In this document: positions 48,190 through 57,123 of the stretch, piece by piece
Position numbering within the stretch: the stretch's first letter is position 1
Layout: each line of letters begins with the position of its first letter
Assembly: GCA_020630975.1 (NCBI GenBank)
Contig: JAHDID010000022.1
Span: 28,818 to 92,817, forward strand
Reading direction: 5' to 3'
DNA: 64,000 bases
Source of the DNA: Verrucomicrobiota bacterium
Lineage (GTDB): Bacteria; Verrucomicrobiota; Verrucomicrobiia; Verrucomicrobiales; DEV007
The notes under the pieces: generated by a model
The model's database searches: none
Told to the model about the DNA's origin: nothing
The model's input: the letters and a program-made list of their open reading frames with translations, nothing else
Program-made: the position numbers and the translations under genes

Positions 48190-49775
48190 ACAGCATCGAA
48201 GAAGGGTTGATCAGCACGCGCCAGCTCGCGCGTGTGCCCGAGCTCGACTGGCTCGACCGCACGCGGCCCGGGGTGCTGGTGAAAAAATTTCTGCAGCAGT
48301 GTCATCACCAGCTGCTTGAGGTAGCTGGCACTGGCTTGGCCGAGTGGCTCGATATCGATCGCGATCTCCTGGTGCAAAGTGACCAATACCTCATTGAGCG
48401 TCTCCTCGCCCCAAACTCGTCCTACCAGTGCATCCTCCGTCTGGCGAGCCCGTATCGGCCTAGCAGCGACACCACTGTAGCTCACCCAGGCCTTGGCGAT
48501 GGTATGCTCGCGTAGCTCTAGCGCGTAGGCAGCGGTGACGTAGGCATGGCAGAGATTGCGCCGCGGTCCGACAGAGTAGGTATCGCAGATGCGTGCACTC
48601 AGACCTTGATTGGCCAGAGCGGCATCATTTGCCCTCGGCACCTCGATACGGCCGATCCACTCGCCCCGCTCCGCTCTCAGCCCGGGGCTACCATCCTCCG
48701 CGTAATAGGTGGCCAGAGGCACATCCCGCTCACCATCTGAGGAGATCAGGATCACCCGCGCGTCCATAGCCATCAGCACCGGTACGAGCTGGCTGGTGGT
48801 CGCCTCTAGCGCCAGATGCCCGCCGAGAGTCGCCCGATTGCGCACGGGTCTGGAGGCGAATCGGTTCAGAGATTTCGAGAAAGCTGGATACTCGCTACCG
48901 ATCGCCTCGGCCACTCGAGTCAGACTCGCTGCCGCACCGATACTCCAGCAGTCGGGCTGCTGCTGCACGATGCGCATATCGGTGATCTGCTGCACCGAGA
49001 TCAGATGCTGCCAATCTCTCTCGGTAGCAGGACGGTCGAGCATACCTGTGCCACCAGCGATGAGCTGAGCATCGGGATACTGGACCAACAGGCGCTGCAG
49101 CTCGACGAAGGTCGATGGCCGGTGAAAGCGCACCTTCTCCCGATCCACATAGTCCAGGGCTTCACCATTTTTCTTGTTAAACAGCGCTTTGCTAAAACGG
49201 TCACCGTAGACATCTTTTTTACCGGTCCACACTTCATTTTGTCGCCCCGAGCGGATGGCATGCTGGCTGGCTTCGTGACGCATCTGCTCAGCCGCTGCAA
49301 ATAGCCGGCTGCCAAACTCGCGGATCGCCCCCACGTCGGCCGTGCGAGAGATGATCGCATCGAGCTGCTCATTCATCTGACCGAGACGCCGCAGATCGGG
49401 GCGGTAGTAGCCCTCGAAGAGTAGAGCCAGTATCGAAAAGCGCCCCTCCTCCCCACAATCGATGTGGTCGATATCTAGCACGCTCGCTACGGGATGACTG
49501 GCGTCGGCCCGCGCGATTCCCTCGGGTGTCCATACCGCAGCATCTGCTAGCATGGGCAGCAGCAGCAGATGCGCATCCACCGCCCGAAATCTAGGCGCAG
49601 ACTCACCTACCTCGGCGAGAATCACTGGGCAGCCACCCTGCCAGGGAGTACCCTCGGCATACCGGCTGGACCAAGGTGAACGCTCACACAAATACTCTGC
49701 CAGAGTCCGGTGCACGGACTCTCCGCTGACCTGGCATAGCTCGCCATCCAGCTCGAATGTAAAGGTGCTCTGCAT
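48186..49775 (-). CDS. Xanthine-dehydrogenase-like small subunit lacking most Fe-S ligands
   Basis: A 529-residue homologue of XdhA (two [2Fe-2S] domains plus an FAD domain), start taken at ATG 49775 (MQSTFTFELDG); 49811 is an alternative. The FAD domain is well kept: LIAGGTGML, SIGAAASLTRVAEAI, RPVRNRATLGGHLA and AARPIRARQTE. In the Fe-S half the first cluster motif reads AEGTPWQGGCPVIL with one of four Cys left. CGFCTPG reads CGEEGRF, and LCRCTGY reads IISRTADV. By this alignment six of eight ligands are absent. The residues around them stay alignable, so it is not a frameshift. It may work as an FAD-only protein. Confidence 0.8.
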   Translation of the reverse strand: MQSTFTFELDGELCQVSGESVHRTLAEYLCERSPWSSRYAEGTPWQGGCPVILAEVGESAPRFRAVDAHLLLLPMLADAAVWTPEGIARADASHPVASVLDIDHIDCGEEGRFSILALLFEGYYRPDLRRLGQMNEQLDAIISRTADVGAIREFGSRLFAAAEQMRHEASQHAIRSGRQNEVWTGKKDVYGDRFSKALFNKKNGEALDYVDREKVRFHRPSTFVELQRLLVQYPDAQLIAGGTGMLDRPATERDWQHLISVQQITDMRIVQQQPDCWSIGAAASLTRVAEAIGSEYPAFSKSLNRFASRPVRNRATLGGHLALEATTSQLVPVLMAMDARVILISSDGERDVPLATYYAEDGSPGLRAERGEWIGRIEVPRANDAALANQGLSARICDTYSVGPRRNLCHAYVTAAYALELREHTIAKAWVSYSGVAARPIRARQTEDALVGRVWGEETLNEVLVTLHQEIAIDIEPLGQASASYLKQLVMTLLQKFFHQHPGPRAVEPVELGHTRELARADQPFFDAV

Positions 49776-49915
49776 GTATGTGTGTCGTGCGGGGAAGGAC
49801 GTTTGTGACAATCCCGCCAGTAAAGTAACGGCTGGACTCCAACTTGCTCACACTTTTTGTCGCTGATTTTTGCGCCATCGCCAAGATCCCACTCCTACAC
49901 TAGTCTAGTCTCCAC

Positions 49916-50737
49916 ATGCTCAAGAAGATATGCACCGCGAGTTACCTATCCCTGGTCATCACATTTTCCCTAGTCCAGGCGCAGACCCCATCGGATCCAC
50001 AGCCACCGACTGAGCCCAGCTATGCTGAGCAGAACATGGAGGCTCTAGAGCTGACCTCCTATGATGCAGGCGAGACACTGCTGTACCGACAGTACAGCCC
50101 ACCCACAGTAGAGGCGGGACAAAGCTACCCTCTGGTGGTCTTTCTCCATGGCTACGGCGAACGCGGAAGCGACAACTCCAAACAACTCGTGCACTGCGCT
50201 GACTCGATCATCCGCTACATCGAGAAAAACAAGCCCGCCTACCTGATCATGCCGCAGTGCCCCGATGACATGCGCTGGGTACGCTACCAGCGCCCCGTCA
50301 ATCAGCCACCACATCGCATGGACCGCTACCCCACGCTACCCCTGCAGCTAGTCGAGAAACTGATCGAAAATAAGATCAATGACCTGCCCATCGATCCCAA
50401 AAGGATTTACATCGCCGGCCTATCCATGGGAGGCTTTGCCACTTGGGATCTCATCTCTCGCCGCCCAGAGCTATACGCTGCCGCTCTGCCCATCTGCGGT
50501 GGTGGCGACCCCGCCCAGGCAGAGGCTGCCAGCCAGGTGCCAGTCTGGACCTTTCACGGCGGTGCCGACTCGGTGGTACCACTCGCCTACAGTCAGCTGA
50601 TGGTCGATGCGCTCAAGGCCCAAGGCAAAGCCGAAGCCAAACTAACCGTCTATCCCGAAGTCGGCCACGACTCATGGACCCAAACGGCAAACAACCCAGA
50701 CGTGTGGAAATGGCTCTTTTCTCAAAGCAAAGAATGA
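49916..50737 (+). CDS. Secreted esterase/phospholipase-like alpha/beta hydrolase
   Basis: A 273-residue protein with a signal peptide (MLKKICTASYLSLVITFSLV, ending AQA). The core includes VVFLHGYGERGSDN (oxyanion region), YIAGLSMGGFATWD (nucleophile Ser), FHGGADSVVP (Asp) and VGHDSWTQ (His), so a full triad is present. The family spans feruloyl/acetyl esterases and PHB-depolymerase relatives; the substrate is not settled. The end of the gene is echoed at the start of the next one. Confidence 0.85.
   Translation: MLKKICTASYLSLVITFSLVQAQTPSDPQPPTEPSYAEQNMEALELTSYDAGETLLYRQYSPPTVEAGQSYPLVVFLHGYGERGSDNSKQLVHCADSIIRYIEKNKPAYLIMPQCPDDMRWVRYQRPVNQPPHRMDRYPTLPLQLVEKLIENKINDLPIDPKRIYIAGLSMGGFATWDLISRRPELYAAALPICGGGDPAQAEAASQVPVWTFHGGADSVVPLAYSQLMVDALKAQGKAEAKLTVYPEVGHDSWTQTANNPDVWKWLFSQSKE
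50708..50731 (+). repeat. 24-bp direct repeat, first copy
   Basis: This block at the end of the esterase gene matches 50829-50852 at the start of the next gene in 23 of 24 bases, 121 bp apart. In the first copy it encodes KWLFSQSK; in the second, one frame over, it supplies the ATG and MALLSKQK. Confidence 0.85.
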
Positions 50738-50828
50738 CGCCCTGACTATTTATACAAACTCTTCACCGTCAATAAGCGCTTCAATGACTTGTAATCTCGG
50801 CCACAACGGTTCGAAGAATAACTTAAAA

Positions 50829-50852
50829 AAATGGCTCTTTTATCAAAGCAAA
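50829..50852 (+). repeat. 24-bp direct repeat, second copy
   Basis: Partner of 50708-50731; it contains the start codon at 50831 of the ceramidase-like gene. The single difference is C to A. Confidence 0.85.
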
Positions 50853-52285
50853 AACTAACCACGCTCCTAGTAGCCATAAGCGCTCTAGCAGGTGCTCAAG
50901 ACAAGCTACAGGTCGGCACCGCAGCGGTAGATATCTCACCTACAGTTATGCCGTTTCAGCTGCGGTCGGGTAAGTCCAGCTATATCCACGATCCGCTGCA
51001 CGCCAGATCGATCGCATTCCGCAATGGCGATGGTCGAGCCGTGGTGACACTGGTGGATGCGATCGGTGTTGGCCGAGAGATGTGCGATGCCATCAAGGCT
51101 AATGTAGCCGCTCAGACGGACTGGCAGACTGACGAAATCCTCATCTGCGGAACTCACGCACACACCACGCCAAAAGGCGGCGATACCTCACCCGGCAGGA
51201 TCGCCTATGAGAAAACTCGACGCACTGGTATCGAGCAATCCATCCTCGCAGCGATCGCCAATCTGGAGCCAGCCCGTGTCGGCTTTGGCTCCGACTCCGA
51301 GCCTAGCGAGCTGCGCAATCGGCGCTGGTTCTACGATGGCACAGATCCCGACCGCACTATCAATCCCCTAGGCACACACGACCGCGTGCGCATGAATGGC
51401 GGTGGCACAGGCGCCGTGAAACCTGCCGGCCCGATCGATCCGGAGATCGGCGTCATCGACATCCGCGATAGTCGCAACAAACCTCTCGGACTGATCGCCA
51501 ACTACGCGCTGCACTACGTCGGTGGCATCCCCAAATTCACCGAAGCGGATGGCCGTGTCGTCGGTATGGCATCGGCCGACTACTTTGGCGAATTTTCCCG
51601 TATCATGCCCTATCGCATCGGCGGATCGCAGCCGCCGTCCGACTTCGTGGCGATGATGACCAATGGCGCGAGCGGCGATATCAACAACCTGCCATTCACC
51701 CTCGCGAGAGCACCTCGAGCGCCCTTCGAGCAATGCCGAGTCGTCGCCTCGAAAGCCGCCGATGCCAGCTGGCGAGCGGTCAGAAAGATCGATCACTACG
51801 ATGACAAAGCTATCGTCGACACTCGGCAGCGCGAGGTGGAGCTGACCTATCGCCTGCCCAGCGCCGGCGAGATCGAACGCGCCGAGCAACTTCTGGACCT
51901 ACCGGCGAAGGAACGTCGCGCTATCCACAGCCGCACCGACTCAGTCGCACGGCGTATCGTAGAGTACGCCGGAGCAGACTTCGATCGCACCGAGCCAGTT
52001 ATCATTCAGGCCATGCGTATCGGCGACCAGGCCATCGTCACCCTGCCTTTTGAGGTGCTGGTCGAGATCGGGCTGGAGATCAAAGCCCAAAGCCCATTCG
52101 AGCACACCATGCTGATCAGCCTAGCTAATGGCGGCTATGGCTACCTCCCCACACCTGAGCAACACGAGCTAGGTGGCTACGAGACCTGGTACGGCACCTG
52201 CCGCTTCACCGAGGACTCATCTGTCGTCCTGACAAAACACCTGCTCGAGATGCTCGATGAGCTCCACGGAGTAACCGGCCAGTAA
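50831..52285 (+). CDS. Neutral-ceramidase-like N-terminal domain hydrolase, exported
   Basis: A 484-residue protein with a signal peptide (MALLSKQKLTTLLVAISALAGA). The fold signature is that of the neutral/alkaline non-lysosomal ceramidase N-terminal domain: VGTAAVDISP, CGTHAHTTP (metal His pair), YALHYVGGIP and NGASGDINN. Shorter than true neutral ceramidase, which has an extra C-terminal domain, so the substrate may be another amide. These proteins are abundant in Verrucomicrobiota and Planctomycetota. It follows the esterase gene by 93 bp. Confidence 0.85.
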   Translation: MALLSKQKLTTLLVAISALAGAQDKLQVGTAAVDISPTVMPFQLRSGKSSYIHDPLHARSIAFRNGDGRAVVTLVDAIGVGREMCDAIKANVAAQTDWQTDEILICGTHAHTTPKGGDTSPGRIAYEKTRRTGIEQSILAAIANLEPARVGFGSDSEPSELRNRRWFYDGTDPDRTINPLGTHDRVRMNGGGTGAVKPAGPIDPEIGVIDIRDSRNKPLGLIANYALHYVGGIPKFTEADGRVVGMASADYFGEFSRIMPYRIGGSQPPSDFVAMMTNGASGDINNLPFTLARAPRAPFEQCRVVASKAADASWRAVRKIDHYDDKAIVDTRQREVELTYRLPSAGEIERAEQLLDLPAKERRAIHSRTDSVARRIVEYAGADFDRTEPVIIQAMRIGDQAIVTLPFEVLVEIGLEIKAQSPFEHTMLISLANGGYGYLPTPEQHELGGYETWYGTCRFTEDSSVVLTKHLLEMLDELHGVTGQ

Positions 52286-52421
52286 ATTACTGTTTTTTTT
52301 GGCATCCTCCATGCTGTGACTTGACGCAATGACTCTCATCACGATACTGAAGGCCGTATTTTGCCTCTCGGTTTTTACCTTAACCACTAGCCGCAAGAAC
52401 TCCCCACACGAACTACAAGTA

Positions 52422-54440
52422 ATGAATCGCCTAGCCTTGGCCACCAGTCTTCTTATCTTGGCATTCCTATCTCAGGGAAGCATTGTCTTCGGCGACTCTA
52501 CGATCGCTCCTCCACCGATAGAAGCATCGCCAGCGATTGAAAATCAAGAGACTACACCGACCGAGGCTATCGCACCACCACCCATCGTAGAGGCCACCGA
52601 GAGCACGGCGACTCCACCTCAAGACGATGCCAAAACGGAGCCTTCCACAGCGCCTGCTAACCCTACGGCAAAGCCCACCGCAGCGACTCAGCCAGCCAGC
52701 TCCGACATGCCTCCCGAGGTTCGTCTGGAGGTACTCACCGATGTGCTAGACACCGCAGTCGCACAGACGACCACTCTCACTCCTGGAAAAAAACGCCAGA
52801 TCGAGTCGATGGCCCTCAATGCCTACCGCAAATCCGAGGGCGCCAGCCTGTGGGGCGACGCCTATCCGGCAGCCCAAGTACACCAGCAGCTGATCGATCT
52901 GCTCAAGACACACCGCTACCCTGAGCCAGATCTCACCCTAAGCTTTCCTACCGATCTCGACATCCGTTCAGACAGCCCGGTATCAGCAGATGATATCAGC
53001 ATCACTCTAGCACTAGCCGAGACCTCGCTACGCCTCAAACAAGGCCCCACCAATGATCCGGAGTGGCCACACTGGGTGTACAGCGACTACCCCTACGCCA
53101 CCACCGATGCCGATCACTACGATCACATCACAGCGCGATTCGCCAAGACTGCAGAAGCCACGGATGTGCCCATCGAAGTGGCAGAAGATTTCATCCCCAA
53201 AAACTGGATCTACCAGCGCTTATTCAGCGAGATACAGCGACTCGAGAATGCGCCGCCAGCCCCTCGCCTAAAAGTCGTCGGCCTCGTCAAAGTCGGCAAC
53301 GAGTTCGATCAAGCCCGCGAGCTGGCCCATTATCTGATGAGCGAGGGGCACCTCCCCTCAGAAGAGCTCGTCAAGATCGGCAATGAATACAGCCAGTCTC
53401 TATCCGATGCCGTTAAGTCTTTCCAAAAATCCCGCAACCTACAGGCCGACGGTATCCTAGGGCCGAATACCGCCCACCAGCTAGTACATCGCGATGCCGA
53501 TGATAAGGTACGCCTGATGATCAATCTACACCGTGCCCGCCGCCTACCCGACCTGATGGGCGAGCGCTATCTCTTGGCGAATCTACCGTCAGGCGAAGTC
53601 CACGGCATGGATGGCGATGACGAGACGCTGCGCATGCGAGTCGTCTTCGGCAAAGACATGGCTGGACGTCGGACCCCACTTTTTCGCGATCACATGGAGC
53701 AGGTAGTATTCTCTCCCTACTGGAATGTGCCCTACAACATCGCTACCAAAGAAGGCCCCTACCGCAATCTGAGCTACCTCGCCCGCAATAACTACAAGAT
53801 CATCAGCAGCCGCACTGGCCGCGAGATGCCACTCACTTGGAGCAGTCTCCAACAAGTGCCCAAATATGGCAGCTACATCCGCCAAGATGGCGGCAAGGGC
53901 AATGCCCTCGGTTTGGTGAAGTTTCTCTTCCCCAACTCACATGCGGTCTACATGCACGACACCCCGCACAAACACCTTTTCTCTAGCGACTACCGCTCCC
54001 ACAGTCACGGCTGTGTACGCCTACAAAAGCCAGCCGAGATGGCCAACTGGATCCTCGGCTCCTACGACAGGTGGAATGAAGATACCATCAACTCCGCCAT
54101 CCACGGCGGCAAGCGGGTCGGCGTCTATCTCGAAGACTACATCCCCGTCTACATGACCTACTTCACCGCCTTTCCAGACCCAACCAAAGAGGTCGGTGTC
54201 GGCCACTACCGCGACTACTACCGCTACGACCAGCCAGGTGCCGAAGTCGACAAACCCGCGCCCAGATCGGCACCGGTGAAATACACTCAGACCACACCCC
54301 AGTCATCCAGCTACTCCAAGCCAGCGAAAAAGACCTCTTCCAGCTCCAGCTACAAGAAAAAGACCAGCTCCTCCTCTTCTTCCACCAAGAAGACACCACC
54401 CGCATGGCTCTCACGCCTGAGGTCGCGGATCAATCAGTAG
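52422..54440 (+). CDS. L,D-transpeptidase with peptidoglycan-binding domain
   Basis: 673 residues from ATG 52422, chosen because MNRLALATSLLILAFL is a signal peptide; the frame back to 52329 is not needed. A Pro/Thr/Ala-rich linker (about 25-100) leads to an YcbB-like scaffold. A PG_binding_1 domain (LSDAVKSFQKSRNLQADGIL) precedes the YkuD catalytic block YMHDTPHKH and SHSHGCVRLQKP with the nucleophile Cys. The last 50 residues are Ser/Lys-rich. It should make 3-3 crosslinks, as the small YkuD lipoprotein at 36070 may. Confidence 0.92.
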   Translation: MNRLALATSLLILAFLSQGSIVFGDSTIAPPPIEASPAIENQETTPTEAIAPPPIVEATESTATPPQDDAKTEPSTAPANPTAKPTAATQPASSDMPPEVRLEVLTDVLDTAVAQTTTLTPGKKRQIESMALNAYRKSEGASLWGDAYPAAQVHQQLIDLLKTHRYPEPDLTLSFPTDLDIRSDSPVSADDISITLALAETSLRLKQGPTNDPEWPHWVYSDYPYATTDADHYDHITARFAKTAEATDVPIEVAEDFIPKNWIYQRLFSEIQRLENAPPAPRLKVVGLVKVGNEFDQARELAHYLMSEGHLPSEELVKIGNEYSQSLSDAVKSFQKSRNLQADGILGPNTAHQLVHRDADDKVRLMINLHRARRLPDLMGERYLLANLPSGEVHGMDGDDETLRMRVVFGKDMAGRRTPLFRDHMEQVVFSPYWNVPYNIATKEGPYRNLSYLARNNYKIISSRTGREMPLTWSSLQQVPKYGSYIRQDGGKGNALGLVKFLFPNSHAVYMHDTPHKHLFSSDYRSHSHGCVRLQKPAEMANWILGSYDRWNEDTINSAIHGGKRVGVYLEDYIPVYMTYFTAFPDPTKEVGVGHYRDYYRYDQPGAEVDKPAPRSAPVKYTQTTPQSSSYSKPAKKTSSSSSYKKKTSSSSSSTKKTPPAWLSRLRSRINQ

Positions 54441-54482
54441 AGTGCATGAGTATAGGTCGCATAAGACCTATGACTGCACTCT
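54439..54482 (+). terminator. Two-tier hairpin after the L,D-transpeptidase gene
   Basis: Outer arms AGAGTGCA (54439-54446) and TGCACTCT (54475-54482) pair perfectly; inner arms ATAGGTC and GACCTAT close a GCATAA loop. It begins inside the stop codon. No U tract follows, so it may protect the 3' end or stop the opposite strand rather than be a simple intrinsic terminator. Confidence 0.6.
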
Positions 54483-54582
54483 GAAAGTTTAACCACGGTG
54501 CCCTCCACAAGGAGAGGTGCCATCTTGTCGCCCAGCAACCCAAGCAGCCGACCCCGAAGGCATTGTAAAAGGCCTAACAGAT

Positions 54583-55071
54583 CTATACGGTTAAGTGCTC
54601 AATAACCCTTTGCACATATACCTCCAACTCTTCTCTCGATTCTTCTTGTGGAGATAGCGAACTCCTTAATTGGAAAAAGCTTACAATTTGTTCATTCGAC
54701 AAGTCATGACGATGAAGAAAAATTATCTCATCAATATACAGCTGAGCCACCAATTCATCATACTCTGCTCTCTCCCATGCTGCTGGGTCCCCCTTAATTA
54801 AAGCCTCTCGTTCATAGAAAGGTAGATTAGTCGATAAGTAAGATAACCCAGGAGGAACCATCTCCACCATTTCAGTCGATACTTTCCCCTGTCCCTGGCA
54901 ATAAGCACAAGAATCCGGAGCCCAATGAAGCACTCTATCGAGTCGAATAATATCCTCTTTCTCCACGACTCCCTTCCCAAGACATCTAGGGCACTCCACT
55001 TTGTTTCCACCAAAAATCATTTCATTCCACCAAACTACAGTCGGATCATAAGTTTCAATGATAATGCTCAA
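54583..55071 (-). CDS. Hypothetical protein with DnaJ-type zinc-finger repeats
   Basis: A 162-residue protein. CPRCLGKG near residue 27 and CAYCQGQG near 56 are two CxxCxGxG units as in the DnaJ central zinc domain, enough for one zinc site. The C-terminal 80 residues are helical and acidic. It overlaps the preceding gene by 17 bp and belongs to a three-gene cluster with a C39-like peptidase. The function is unknown. Confidence 0.65.
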   Translation of the reverse strand: MSIIIETYDPTVVWWNEMIFGGNKVECPRCLGKGVVEKEDIIRLDRVLHWAPDSCAYCQGQGKVSTEMVEMVPPGLSYLSTNLPFYEREALIKGDPAAWERAEYDELVAQLYIDEIIFLHRHDLSNEQIVSFFQLRSSLSPQEESREELEVYVQRVIEHLTV

Positions 55072-55384
55072 ATAAAATAACCTCCCCCTCTTTCAAATAC
55101 CACAACGAAGCAACGAAGAATTGGCTAAAATCGGTCTCCCATCTACCTCTAGTTCCATCGAGCAAAAATGAACTAATAGAGCTCCACCTTTCAAACCGCT
55201 CTTCCTTGGATACCCAGTGAATAGGCTCCGAAATTGAAGCAACAATTATAGGGATCAACGGATCAGAAACATACGCCTTCACCTCTTCAGGAGTCAGAAA
55301 TCGTCTGCGATCAGCTTCTATCCAATTCCCCTCTCGCCACAGTCGCTCAATGGGAATTCGAGATACTTTTTGCGGCACTTTCAT
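55055..55384 (-). CDS. Hypothetical small protein
   Basis: 109 residues from the ATG at 55384 (MKVPQKVSRIPIERLW); the frame is open further back, into the peptidase gene, but that part looks like out-of-frame coding. It contains RRFLTPEEVKAYVSDPLIP and is soluble. No family is recognised. It overlaps the zinc-finger gene at its end, so the two are translationally coupled. Confidence 0.55.
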   Translation of the reverse strand: MKVPQKVSRIPIERLWREGNWIEADRRRFLTPEEVKAYVSDPLIPIIVASISEPIHWVSKEERFERWSSISSFLLDGTRGRWETDFSQFFVASLWYLKEGEVILFEHYH

Positions 55385-55415
55385 TTTCTTAATCAGCAAA
55401 GGAACCAAACTAAAT

Positions 55416-56048
55416 TCACTCCTCCCTCCGCACCAAATGCCGCACCGAAAAGAACCCATCAGGGTAATGGGTCGCCTCAAGATGAGCATTGTCAGGCACC
55501 AGAGGATCGGCAACCAAGTATTGATCGCCCTCTTTCCCAGTAATCAAAACCCAATGCCAGATCTGGCGTTTCCAGAGGACTTTCGCGATCACTGGCGTGC
55601 CTGCCGATAACTGCTCATCAAGATAAGCATGAGTGGCTCGATCTTTGATCACCATCTGGTAGTCGTCGCCCGCCACTTTTCGAAGCGCCTCCCAGATCAA
55701 GAGCCCACTCTCTGTGTATCCTCCGGTCTCCGAGAAATGCTGGTTCAGCGACTTCGGATCACTCTCGATGCCCAGAGCATTCAGCGACATCGAGGCCGAG
55801 CACAGAGTACAGCCATAGTTAGCCAGATTCCCACCAGATGCTCCCATCTCATCCTCTGCCCACCGACTATCTTGCTGGGAGAAATACGGGCATGGTATCT
55901 CGATCTGCAGCTTCTGCCCACCACGAGTCGGCAGCCCTGTAGGCCGTACGATCCTAGACTCGAGATACCTCAGCACCGCATAGATACAGACAGCGATCAG
56001 TATCAAAAATAAAAGAATGAGTCGGATTTTTTTCGAAAAATACTTCAT
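55416..56048 (-). CDS. C39-like cysteine peptidase, membrane-anchored
   Basis: A 210-residue protein with an N-terminal membrane anchor (about 8-28). The papain-like C39_2 domain has YFSQQDSRWA, the nucleophile in NYGCTLCSASMSLNALG, and the His in WHWVLITGKEGDQYLVADP. It could cleave a peptide or act as a transferase outside the membrane. It is the first gene of the three-gene cluster that runs to 54583. Confidence 0.8.
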   Translation of the reverse strand: MKYFSKKIRLILLFLILIAVCIYAVLRYLESRIVRPTGLPTRGGQKLQIEIPCPYFSQQDSRWAEDEMGASGGNLANYGCTLCSASMSLNALGIESDPKSLNQHFSETGGYTESGLLIWEALRKVAGDDYQMVIKDRATHAYLDEQLSAGTPVIAKVLWKRQIWHWVLITGKEGDQYLVADPLVPDNAHLEATHYPDGFFSVRHLVRREE

Positions 56049-56111
56049 GCTTTTTGGCTCGGAGGTCGGAAGATTTTCCTAAACGCCCCACTCACCCTAC
56101 ATCGTAGCGAC

Positions 56112-57044
56112 ATGCCTATCTCGAAAGCATTTATTTTAGGAGCCGGCCTCGGCACACGCCTTCAGCCTCTCACCCACTATCTCCCGAAGCCTCTGGTCCC
56201 CGTATGGAATGCGCCGCTGATCACCTATGCCTTCGACCATGTCATCCATGATCTCGATGTCTCAGAGTTCCTCGTAAACACGCACCACCTACCGGAGCGC
56301 TACCCACAGCTATTCCCCGATCTCAGCTACCGCGACTGCCCCATCCAGCTGCGCCATGAGCCGACTCTACTCGATACGGCCGGTGGCCTCGACAATATCC
56401 GCGACTGGGTGCCTCAAGATCAGCCATTCCTCGTCTACAATGGAGATATCCTCACCGACCTGCCGCTAGGCCCTGCTCTAGCTGCCCACGAGGCATCGGA
56501 CCACCTCGTGACCCTCATCCTGCGTAGCACCGGGCAAAATCCCAACGTCGGCTTTGATCCCGATACCGGTAAAATCACCGACATGCGCGGCCAGTTAGGT
56601 GTCGCCTCGCCACAGCTCTGCCAGTTCACCGGTATCTACATCGTGTCTCCAGCCTTCATGGAACATCTCACACCGGGCAAAATCGAATCGGTCGTGGAGC
56701 CTTTTCTGCAGATCATCTCCTCTAGCCAGGCGATCGGCGGCGTCATCATCGACGATGGCCACTGGAGCGATCTCGGCGATCAAACCAGCTATATCGATGC
56801 CCTCTCCCTGCTCGGCAGCGGCCACTTCCCTCGCTATGGTCTGCAGCCCAACAAATGTCGCATCCACCCCTTTGCTCAGATCGATCCCACAGCGCAGGTC
56901 GATAGTACCTCCACTGTCGGCCAGGGGGCCATAGTCGGCCCCAATGCTCTCATCGAGGAATCCACCATCTGGCCACACACGTCAGTCGGAGCACACGTGC
57001 ACATGACCAAACAGGTCAATCTACCCGAAGGCCACATCGCCTAG
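56112..57044 (+). CDS. Sugar-1-phosphate nucleotidyltransferase
   Basis: A 310-residue nucleotidyltransferase. AFILGAGLGTRLQPLT and YLPKPLVPV form the nucleotide and activation sites, VYNGDILTD has the metal Asp, and GHWSDLGDQTSY is the second metal block. After about residue 240 come left-handed beta-helix repeats (QIDPTAQVDSTSTVGQGAIV). Similar to MurU and mannose-1-phosphate guanylyltransferase; the sugar and base cannot be fixed from sequence. Confidence 0.88.
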   Translation: MPISKAFILGAGLGTRLQPLTHYLPKPLVPVWNAPLITYAFDHVIHDLDVSEFLVNTHHLPERYPQLFPDLSYRDCPIQLRHEPTLLDTAGGLDNIRDWVPQDQPFLVYNGDILTDLPLGPALAAHEASDHLVTLILRSTGQNPNVGFDPDTGKITDMRGQLGVASPQLCQFTGIYIVSPAFMEHLTPGKIESVVEPFLQIISSSQAIGGVIIDDGHWSDLGDQTSYIDALSLLGSGHFPRYGLQPNKCRIHPFAQIDPTAQVDSTSTVGQGAIVGPNALIEESTIWPHTSVGAHVHMTKQVNLPEGHIA

Positions 57045-57123
57045 CGACACCAACTCCCCCTAAAAAACGTAGCTGAGGGTCGGCGCCGCCCCCCAACCAA
57101 AAGCTAGGTCCACGACTGATATC

